Shown here: piece by piece, positions 57,732 to 64,000 of the stretch
Position numbering within the stretch: the first letter of the stretch is position 1
Layout: every line of letters starts with the position of its first letter
Origin: Candidatus Nanohalococcus occultus
GTDB lineage: Archaea > Nanohalarchaeota > Nanosalinia > Nanosalinales > Nanosalinaceae
Assembly (NCBI RefSeq): GCF_029207735.1
Contig: NZ_CP104395.1
Span: 540,692 to 604,691, forward strand
DNA: 64,000 nucleotides
Reading direction: 5' to 3'
The notes under the pieces: generated by a model
What the model was told of the DNA's origin: nothing
Database searches by the model: none
Seen by the model: only the letters and a program-made list of their open reading frames with translations
Position numbers and translations under genes: made by a program

Positions 57732-57997
57732 TATCCACATACCTCCTGTAGATAGCTTCCGACCTCGGTATCGGCTGTAAATGTCTTGAAAGCCGAGTGC
57801 CGGCCCGAGTAGGCACTTACCTTGTAGGCAGGCTGTACATCGGTTTTTCCGACGCCTACGGCTCTTTCAACCCGGACATCGAAGTCGTAATCGGTTGGGG
57901 AACCGTCTACCTGCTCGACGTTCTCCGGCAGCAGGTACGTCCAGCCGATCTCTTCGAGGAGATCTCGTGCCTCAGGTTTTTCCAGTCTCTGTTTCAT
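57731..57997 (-). CDS. 88-residue protein inserted between atpB and atpD
   Basis: A small acidic protein with a helical start (RLEKPEARDLLEEIGWTYL) and beta-like second half (DYDFDVRVERAVGVG, YKVSAYSGRHSAFK). It has no counterpart in the standard A-ATPase operon that I know. It is set tightly (3 bases after atpB and overlapping atpD) and so is produced together. It could be an assembly factor, inhibitor or extra stalk subunit; unknown. Confidence 0.6.
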   Translation of the reverse strand: MKQRLEKPEARDLLEEIGWTYLLPENVEQVDGSPTDYDFDVRVERAVGVGKTDVQPAYKVSAYSGRHSAFKTFTADTEVGSYLQEVCG

Positions 57998-58000
57998 TTT

Positions 58001-59380
58001 CTATTTCTCCTGTTTGCTTGGAAGGTACTTTTCTCTCATCTCGCTGTCAAGTCTGATTAGCTCATCGCTTGGCAGCATATCAAGTAGCTCCCATGCCTTA
58101 TCCAGCGAGTCCTCGATTGTCCGGTTTGTGAAAAAGCCCTGATCGATGAACTCTTTTTCGAACTTTTTCGTGAAGTTCAAGACTTTCTCGTCCTTCTCGC
58201 TGAGTGCGTCCTCTCCGACAATCGCAACTAAGTCTCTGAGATCCTGTCCTTCCGCATAAAGCGAATAGAGCTGGTCGGATACGTCGCCGTGGTCTTCACG
58301 GGTGAATCCTTCTCCTACACCGTTGTCCATCAGTCGGGAAAGACTTGGAAGCGGATCGATCGGAGGCTCTGCTCCCTGGTTGTCGAGATCTCTGTCGACA
58401 ACGATCTGTCCCTCTGTAATGTATCCTGTAAGGTCAGGGATCGGGTGGGTGATGTCATCGTTAGGCATCGTAAGGATTGGGATCTGAGTTACCGATCCTT
58501 CACGGCCTTCGATAATACCGGCTCTTTCGTAGAGGTTCGCCAGGTCGGTATACATGTATCCCGGGTATCCTCTTCGTCCTGGAACTTCCTCTCTTGCTGC
58601 TGAAACCTCTCTCAGTGCGTTACAGTAGTTTGTCATGTCAGTCATGACTACGAGGACCTCCATTCCTTTCTCGTATGCGAGGTATTCGGCTGTTGTCAGC
58701 GCCATTCTTGGCGTAATGATTCTTTCCGGTGCCGGATCATCTGCCTTGTTCAGGAATACTACCGATCTTTCGAGCGCTCCGGTTTCCTCGAACTCCTGGA
58801 TGAACTGCTGGGTTTCCTCTTCTGTAATTCCCATTCCTGCGAAGACTACTGCGAACTCTTCGTCTTCTCCGGAAACATCTGCCTGTCGTGCGATCTGCAT
58901 TGCGAGATCGTTGTGAGGTAGTCCGGATCCTGAGAAGATCGGAAGCTTCTGACCTCTAACCAACGTGTTCATGACGTCGATCGTGGAAACCCCTGTCTGG
59001 ATGAAGTCCTCCGGTAGCTCACGGGAGTAAGGGTTGATTGCCTCTCCGACGATGTCTCCTTCCTTCTCCGGGATGATCTCCGGTCCATCGTCCATTGGCT
59101 CTCCGGTTCCGTCAAGCACGCGGCCTAGAAGGTCTTCTGTCAGAGGCATTTTCACGTTTTCGTCCATGAAACGGACTGATGCGTCCCGTCCGATCCCTCT
59201 GGTCTCTTCGTAGACCTGTACTACTACGACGTCCTTGGATGTTTCCAGGACTTCTCCTTTCTTGATTTCTCCGTCCGGAGTTTCGATCTCTACGATGTCT
59301 CCGTACGCAATGTCTTCGGTTTTCTCGACAAATACGAGCGGTCCTTTGACCTGATTGATTGTTTGGTATTCTTGTTGCAT
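58001..59380 (-). CDS. atpB: A-type ATP synthase subunit B
   Basis: A 459-residue regulatory nucleotide-binding subunit of the head. The site that in subunit A is a P-loop is here [11 protein letters not shown], as in all B subunits. [58 protein letters not shown]-type blocks are conserved. Together with A it forms the A3B3 ring. It lies 39 bases after atpA. Confidence 0.95.
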   Translation of the reverse strand: MQQEYQTINQVKGPLVFVEKTEDIAYGDIVEIETPDGEIKKGEVLETSKDVVVVQVYEETRGIGRDASVRFMDENVKMPLTEDLLGRVLDGTGEPMDDGPEIIPEKEGDIVGEAINPYSRELPEDFIQTGVSTIDVMNTLVRGQKLPIFSGSGLPHNDLAMQIARQADVSGEDEEFAVVFAGMGITEEETQQFIQEFEETGALERSVVFLNKADDPAPERIITPRMALTTAEYLAYEKGMEVLVVMTDMTNYCNALREVSAAREEVPGRRGYPGYMYTDLANLYERAGIIEGREGSVTQIPILTMPNDDITHPIPDLTGYITEGQIVVDRDLDNQGAEPPIDPLPSLSRLMDNGVGEGFTREDHGDVSDQLYSLYAEGQDLRDLVAIVGEDALSEKDEKVLNFTKKFEKEFIDQGFFTNRTIEDSLDKAWELLDMLPSDELIRLDSEMREKYLPSKQEK

Positions 59381-59419
59381 AGTATGTTTTCACCTGGAAA
59401 AACTTCCAGGCCGAGGGTT

Positions 59420-61183
59420 TTACTCCTCGACCACCTGTTCGAACTCTTCGTCCATGAGTTCTTCGATTTCACTGATCTTATCCTCCCACTGTTCGGCTGT
59501 CTTGACTTCGCTAATCTTGTTTCTGGACTTGAGTGCGACGATGTCTTCTACCATTGCGCCGTCTTCAAGTGCCTGGAATGCGCGTTGCTTCCAGTCCAGT
59601 ACAAGACTCATCTGCCCGTAAGTTTTCTCAGGGCTTGAGTACTGATCGACAGGGTGGAAACCGTTTTGCTGTAGGAAGTGCTGTTTGATCATTGTAGCAA
59701 CCTCCAGTGTCAGCCGGTCATCGTCCTGTAATGCGTCCTTTCCGACGAGCTGGACTGTTTCCTGTAGATCTCCATCCTTCTTGAGAATATCTCTCATCTC
59801 CTGTACGTACTCTCCCCAGTTGTCTCCACCGTTTTCCTCCCAGAAGTTCTGGAGATCGCTGAAGTATCCTGAGTAAGAATCATCCCAGTTAATCGCCGGG
59901 AAGTGCCGTTTCTCAGCTAGATCCGAGTCAAGCGCCCAGAAGTTCTTTGCCACACGCAAAGTGTTCTGAGTAACCGGCTCCGAGAAGTCTCCACCAGGAG
60001 GACTGACCGCTCCGATGATCGAAACAGATCCCGGATCCTCGACTCCTAGAGGCTCGACACGTCCTGCGCGCTCGTAGAAACCTGCGAGTCTTGAGGAAAG
60101 ATACGCCGGATAACCTCGCTCTCCAGGCATCTCTTCGAGTCTTGCGGAAATCTCACGCATTGCTTCCGCCCAACGGCTCGTTGAGTCTGCCATCAGTGCG
60201 ACGTCCAGTCCCATGTCCCGGAAGTACTCTGCGATTGTAACTCCTGTGTAAATTGATGCTTCACGGGCTGCTACAGGCATGTTCGAAGTGTTTGCGATCA
60301 GAACAGTACGGTTGATCAGCTTGTCTCCTGTCTGAGGGTCCTCTAGCTCTGGGAACTCTTCTAGTACCTCGGTCATCTCGTTTCCACGTTCTCCACATCC
60401 AATGTAGACAATGATGTCGGCATCGGAGAACTTTGCGAGTGACTGCTGGGTAACTGTTTTCCCTGATCCGAATGGACCTGGGATTGCTGCGGTTCCTCCC
60501 TTCGCGATTGGGAAGAGTCCGTCAAGCACTCTCTGTCCTGTGATCAGTGGTACCTCTGGTTTGAGGTCTTTCCGGACGTCTCTGGCCTTACGTACAGGCC
60601 ATTTTTGTTTCATTGAGACTTCCTGTCCGTCTACTACGGCCACTGTCTCTGTTACTGTGTGTCCGCCTTCCTCGATCGATTCTACCTCTCCGGCTTCGAA
60701 ATCCGGTGATAGCAAGACTTTGTGTTCTCCGTAATCTACTTCTACGGTTCCAAGCACGTCTCCCGGTCCGACTTCATCGCCTTCTTCTACGGCCGGCTGG
60801 AAGTCATAGTGCTGTTGTTCATCGATTCCAGGTGCGTCCTCTCCTCTCTCGATGAAGTCACCGGATAGTTCCTGTAGGGCTGGAAGCGGTCTCTGAAGAC
60901 CGTCGTAGATCGAACCAAGTAGTCCTGGCCCTAGATCCACGGATAATGGTTCCTCTGTGTTGTGTACAGGTTCGCCGGGTTTGACACCTGTCGTGTCCTC
61001 GTAGACCTGGATGTAGGTTTTCTCTCCTTCAATCTGGATGACCTCTCCCATCAGTCCTTCGTCGCCTACGTAGACAACGTCGTACATCTGAGGGTTCATC
61101 TCGGTCGCTACAACGACCGGTCCGGTCACCTTGAAGATTTGTCCGTCTGCTTGTCCTTGCTGAAGTTGTTCTTGTTGTGTCAT
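59420..61183 (-). CDS. atpA: A-type ATP synthase subunit A (catalytic)
   Basis: A 587-residue catalytic subunit. The P-loop is GPFGSGKT (near 234), with [37 protein letters not shown] and GERGYPAYL as expected. No intein is present. The non-homologous region (about 110-200) is present. It couples ATP synthesis to ion flow, or pumps ions when run backward. The operon order is normal for this part. Confidence 0.96.
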   Translation of the reverse strand: MTQQEQLQQGQADGQIFKVTGPVVVATEMNPQMYDVVYVGDEGLMGEVIQIEGEKTYIQVYEDTTGVKPGEPVHNTEEPLSVDLGPGLLGSIYDGLQRPLPALQELSGDFIERGEDAPGIDEQQHYDFQPAVEEGDEVGPGDVLGTVEVDYGEHKVLLSPDFEAGEVESIEEGGHTVTETVAVVDGQEVSMKQKWPVRKARDVRKDLKPEVPLITGQRVLDGLFPIAKGGTAAIPGPFGSGKTVTQQSLAKFSDADIIVYIGCGERGNEMTEVLEEFPELEDPQTGDKLINRTVLIANTSNMPVAAREASIYTGVTIAEYFRDMGLDVALMADSTSRWAEAMREISARLEEMPGERGYPAYLSSRLAGFYERAGRVEPLGVEDPGSVSIIGAVSPPGGDFSEPVTQNTLRVAKNFWALDSDLAEKRHFPAINWDDSYSGYFSDLQNFWEENGGDNWGEYVQEMRDILKKDGDLQETVQLVGKDALQDDDRLTLEVATMIKQHFLQQNGFHPVDQYSSPEKTYGQMSLVLDWKQRAFQALEDGAMVEDIVALKSRNKISEVKTAEQWEDKISEIEELMDEEFEQVVEE

Positions 61184-61205
61184 AGTATCAGTTTGTCGAC
61201 AGTTT

Positions 61206-61517
61206 CTACGAGATGTCAGCTCCGATTACCTTCCTGATTTGCTCCTGAAGATTCGAGTCCTCTGCGTCCTCAGATAATGCTACCACTACAGGGCTTACCG
61301 ATGATTCAACCCTGTTCTGGATTCGGCCAGGCATCTGCTCAAGCAGGTCCTGTTCGGTTACAACAATCCCGATATCATCCCGATCGACCAGCTCCTGGAT
61401 CTGCTGTTTGTAGTTTTTATCGTCGTAGATCTCTCTGACTCCCGCAAGCTCGAAGCCTACAGTGAAATCATCGGATCCAATTACCGCGATATCCTTCATC
61501 TTGCTTTCTTCTGTCAT
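61206..61517 (-). CDS. atpF: A-type ATP synthase subunit F
   Basis: A 103-residue stalk subunit with a Rossmann-like fold: [44 protein letters not shown]. The length is normal. Its Shine-Dalgarno AGGAGGT lies inside the small frame upstream. It binds subunit D. Confidence 0.9.
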   Translation of the reverse strand: MTEESKMKDIAVIGSDDFTVGFELAGVREIYDDKNYKQQIQELVDRDDIGIVVTEQDLLEQMPGRIQNRVESSVSPVVVALSEDAEDSNLQEQIRKVIGADIS

Positions 61518-61518
61518 T

Positions 61519-61617
61519 TTAGTTGAAAACCTCCTGTTTTCGGCTACTCGAAACTACTTGAGTTTCTTCTACCGAGAAAACCCGGTTTTCGCCGATCGGG
61601 AAATCTGTGATTTCCAT
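61519..61617 (-). CDS. possible 32-residue frame between atpC and atpF
   Basis: A short frame beginning MEITDFPIGENRVFSV and ending SSRKQEVFN. It starts on the atpC stop (TGATG) and ends two bases before the atpF ATG, and its last codons carry the ribosome-binding site of atpF. It may be translated only to couple C and F, or may be the remnant of an older gene. Confidence 0.4.
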   Translation of the reverse strand: MEITDFPIGENRVFSVEETQVVSSSRKQEVFN

Positions 61618-62630
61618 CAGGCAATCACCAGGTTCTTCTTGATGGTTTCCGTGTTCTGAAGCCCGGTTTCCTTGGCTCTGATAAGCATCCGCAGGTTCTT
61701 GATCTCGATCTGTTTAGCGACAACGTAACCTATAATCGAAGTCGCTCCTAGCGGCTCTGCGTGAACCATTGTCAGAGCGTTCTGAAGCCGATCCGCTTCA
61801 AGCTCGTGTTCAAGCTCTTCCAGTCTCTCAGTTGACTTCGCCCGCCCGGACTTTACAACCAGATCCATAGCCTCTTCCAGATTCTCAGCCTCCATTATCT
61901 CAGTTAGAAGCCGGGTCTGATGGCCGTTGACGAAATGCTTGCTGATTTCCTCAGCTTCGTAACCGTACTTTTTGAGCCTTAAAGCAGTCACCAGGTTCTG
62001 GTGTTCAAGCTCCTGTTCCATGAACTTTCTGAAACGTTTGCTTGGAACCTCCTGGCAAAGCTGATCGAGTTCGGCCGAGTACGCCTTATCCAGGCTGTTT
62101 TCAACCTTTGAAAGCTCCTTAGAATCTATGAAGCCTTGGTAGTCTACGCGGGATTCCGGGAAGCTGATGTCCTCTACGATCTGCTCGTAGTCCTTTTCCA
62201 TTAACTCGGATAGCTCCTCGAAGCTGTATCTGCTGATCGGGATGAACATGTCCTTCGAATCCCGGTTTGAGCTGCCTTTCTTCCATCTAAGCAGTCTTTT
62301 CAGTGTCAGTATATCGAAACGTCTGAGATAGACTTCTATTATCCCGGAAAGCGGTTCCGGAGCCATCTCCGATAGCTCCCGCATCGTGTTCGATAGATTT
62401 CTGTTCAAAGCCAGTTCAACTAACTGTACGCCGTCATAACGCGCTCCGAGCTGGTCGATTTCCTTCCGGTACTCTCCTTCCTCAAGTCTTTTCGCGATCT
62501 GGTTCGGCTCCATCTTCAAGAGATCATCATAATCTCTCTCGTCTAAGAGCTTTGCTCGCTTCGCACTGATACGTGCGTACATGTAAGGATAGTCCTTCGG
62601 AATCTTTCTTTTCAGCCCGGAGAAGTTCAT
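61617..62630 (-). CDS. atpC: A-type ATP synthase subunit C
   Basis: A 337-residue, all-helical socket subunit that joins the central stalk to the membrane ring. DYPYMYARISAKRAKLLDERDY at the start and the LGATSIIGYVVAKQIEIKNLRML block near the end are typical. The ATG at 62630 is one base after atpE. Confidence 0.9.
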   Translation of the reverse strand: MNFSGLKRKIPKDYPYMYARISAKRAKLLDERDYDDLLKMEPNQIAKRLEEGEYRKEIDQLGARYDGVQLVELALNRNLSNTMRELSEMAPEPLSGIIEVYLRRFDILTLKRLLRWKKGSSNRDSKDMFIPISRYSFEELSELMEKDYEQIVEDISFPESRVDYQGFIDSKELSKVENSLDKAYSAELDQLCQEVPSKRFRKFMEQELEHQNLVTALRLKKYGYEAEEISKHFVNGHQTRLLTEIMEAENLEEAMDLVVKSGRAKSTERLEELEHELEADRLQNALTMVHAEPLGATSIIGYVVAKQIEIKNLRMLIRAKETGLQNTETIKKNLVIA

Positions 62631-62631
62631 C

Positions 62632-63171
62632 TTAGAAAAGCACCTCTGAAACTTCTTTACGGTGTTCGTCTTTCAGGCTCTGTACAATCCTGTCAAGACT
62701 GTATTCCTGTTTCCGGTTGCCGTCTTCCGATACAACCACTAAACCGGTTTTGTGGAAATCTTCGGGTTCGAATCCTTCGGATTCAACTACGTCCTTGAAC
62801 TCCTCGGATGCTTTGACCGTTCCTACTTCGAACTCGGCGCGTTCCAAGCAGTTTGCTACGAACTTCTGTCTTTCCTCACCGGAAAGCTCCTCTAGCTCGT
62901 CACGGAACCGGTCGAATACTTGTTCGAGAGCATTCTGTTTTGCGTCAAGCTTCTTCTTTTTTGCTTCCATCCGTGCGTTTGACAGCTGCTGTTTTTCAAG
63001 CGATTCTTTCTCCTCTTCGATCTCTTCTTCTGCTTCCTGAAGAATTCTGTCTGCTTCGTTTTCAGCTTCCTCGATTATCTCATCTGCTTTTGACTGTGCG
63101 TCAGAGGTTATACTGTCGGCTTGCTGCTGTGCTTCCTGCAAGATGTCGTCTTTAACTTCTTTTAGTCCCAT
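62632..63171 (-). CDS. atpE: A-type ATP synthase subunit E
   Basis: A 179-residue peripheral-stalk subunit. The first ~100 residues form a continuous coiled coil (AQQQADSITSDAQSKADEII; EEAENEADRIL), followed by the globular end (LDRIVQSLKDEHRKEVSEVLF). Normal length. It holds the head against rotation, with the H/G-type partner presumably upstream, outside the window. Confidence 0.9.
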   Translation of the reverse strand: MGLKEVKDDILQEAQQQADSITSDAQSKADEIIEEAENEADRILQEAEEEIEEEKESLEKQQLSNARMEAKKKKLDAKQNALEQVFDRFRDELEELSGEERQKFVANCLERAEFEVGTVKASEEFKDVVESEGFEPEDFHKTGLVVVSEDGNRKQEYSLDRIVQSLKDEHRKEVSEVLF

Positions 63172-63250
63172 AATACTGTTTCCTTCGCGTTGAACGTGTT
63201 TTTTGAATAAAATCAGGTGGTTGGAAGGGAACTAATCCCCTTCCGGTTTT

Positions 63251-63469
63251 CTAGATGAATCCTGTGGCGATTAGCGCTACAACCAGACCGAAAATTACAA
63301 TTGTTTCCGGTAGAGCTGTCAGGATTAGAACTGAACCGAAAAGACTGTCGTCTTCGGCTAATGCTCCGATTCCTGCGGCTCCGATCTTGGCCTGTGCGTA
63401 AGCGGTTGCGATTGCAGTGATACCTACTGCTGCTGCCGCTCCGATTGCTGCCATTCCTTCTACTGCCAC
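63251..63469 (-). CDS. atpK: A-type ATP synthase rotor-ring subunit K (c)
   Basis: A 72-residue single-hairpin membrane ring subunit. The ion-carrying residue is Glu55 in ALPETIVIF; Gln26 lies in the first helix (YAQAKIGAAG). The Glu-Thr pair and a Gln in helix one are also found in Na+-binding rings, so the ion is not certain. Its length shows that it is not a doubled c subunit. Confidence 0.9.
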   Translation of the reverse strand: MAVEGMAAIGAAAAVGITAIATAYAQAKIGAAGIGALAEDDSLFGSVLILTALPETIVIFGLVVALIATGFI

Positions 63470-63530
63470 TCAGAGATCACCCATGTGTGTTGATTTGTTT
63501 TTCAAGATTTTCACCAAAAATAATATCGGA

Positions 63531-64000
63531 TCACTCCGTTCCTCCGAACGGAGCGTATTTTCTGCCTCCTCCCTCGTAGAACTTCGTGAACATCTCGACA
63601 TAATGTAGTCGGATGCCTTGGAGGAAGCCTTCCATGATTTTCACGAACGTGTTGAACACGTGACCTACTACTAATACAACGGTTCCTAGTGCGAACCCTA
63701 CTGCGTTGCCCATTCCGAACAGCGGATCGGCCATTGCATTCACTACCGCTGCGAGTGATACTGCTGCGACCGATACTCCGAATATTCGGAAGTACGATAG
63801 GATGTTCGATAGCAGAGATGGGATCTCCACCATGCCTTCTACGCCTTCTCCGACGTAAAGCATCACCAGCGAGATAAGCAGTACTGGCGCTCCTACCTGC
63901 GCTCCGAACACGTACCAGGCGAAGGCGCCGATCTCAAGCAGGATCCATGAGATCTTCTCGAGGAACGCTTCTTTGAGGCCGTGTTTCATGAACTCGTTGT
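63531..64000 (-). CDS. atpI: A-type ATP synthase subunit I/a, partial at right edge
   Basis: The last ~156 residues of the large membrane stator subunit. The essential arginine is in LSNILSYFRIFGVSVAA. Four or five hydrophobic helices follow one another and the C-terminus is EMFTKFYEGGGRKYAPFGG. The frame is open to base 64000; the N-terminal cytoplasmic half lies outside the window. It is the first of the ATPase genes seen here, followed by K, E, C, F, A, B and D. Confidence 0.93.
   Translation of the reverse strand, partial: NEFMKHGLKEAFLEKISWILLEIGAFAWYVFGAQVGAPVLLISLVMLYVGEGVEGMVEIPSLLSNILSYFRIFGVSVAAVSLAAVVNAMADPLFGMGNAVGFALGTVVLVVGHVFNTFVKIMEGFLQGIRLHYVEMFTKFYEGGGRKYAPFGGTE

Overview
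The window is archaeal and most likely from a DPANN lineage of the Nanohaloarchaeota type. Direct support: archaeal information genes (SecY, aRF1, ABCE1, eS17, archaeal ValRS and MetRS, a KH-domain NusA-like protein), an A-type ATP synthase operon, GatABC for tRNA amidation, TATA boxes about 26-30 bases upstream of leaderless genes, a tRNA with an intron at the archaeal position, and almost uniformly acidic proteins (a 'salt-in' proteome). Genes are short and tightly packed, often with 1-4 base overlaps. The lineage name is inference; no rRNA is present.

Layout. 1-4900: a truncated cyclase, MsrA with no usual start codon, an NAD-dependent epimerase, and secY with a YidC-like DUF106 partner. 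5-10 kb: a winged-helix regulator with a membrane partner, tRNA-Gly(UCC), a thioredoxin reductase operon, tRNA-Arg(UCG) with a 92-base intron, and a GT-C-type membrane protein. 10-18 kb: a PAN-like AAA ATPase, then a nine-gene minus-strand operon (gatC, nudix, phosphoesterase, 39-residue zinc ribbon, gatA, gatB, PH-like membrane protein, a YbaK-GatB-tail fusion, and a small protein). 17.6-22 kb: an array of hairpins that all show the same UUGGGC loop, then ftsZ, a nusA-like gene, an ABCE1 that has lost every Fe-S cysteine, and a dead nudix gene. 22-30 kb: a single-cyclin TFB-like protein, VIT1-like and DUF211 proteins, eS17, a 1004-residue glycine-rich surface protein, a HAD phosphatase, and metG with no AUG start.

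30.4-38.7 kb is an accessory block, visibly richer in AT. It holds small unknown acidic genes, a three-gene overlapping operon (a PEP-synthase-like ATP-grasp plus phosphohistidine protein, a membrane protein and a 683-residue unknown protein) and a calcineurin-like phosphoesterase. Short direct repeats lie on both sides of the three-gene operon, and a similar palindrome sits at two of the block's promoters. 38.8-49 kb is core again: valS, a xylose-isomerase-like barrel, aRF1, MBL hydrolase, DedA, a secreted gluzincin, dcd, tatD and a NYN-domain protein. 49-56 kb carries an unusual module: a disordered RG/Q-rich protein, a coiled-coil/HTH protein of 560 residues, an 801-residue endonuclease IV/xylose-isomerase-like barrel with a very large insertion, and an MNT-type nucleotidyltransferase with a helical tail. 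56-64 kb: a secreted metzincin and the A-ATPase operon I-K-E-C-(32 aa)-F-A-B-(88 aa)-D, cut by the right edge.

How the genes work together: protein synthesis quality is the main theme (GatABC, trans-editing domain, MetRS, ValRS, aRF1, ABCE1), followed by membrane energetics (A-ATPase) and protein export (SecY with DUF106). The best candidates for new biology are the UUGGGC hairpin RNA, the Fe-S-free ABCE1, the YbaK-GatB fusion, the 30-38 kb block and the 49-56 kb module.
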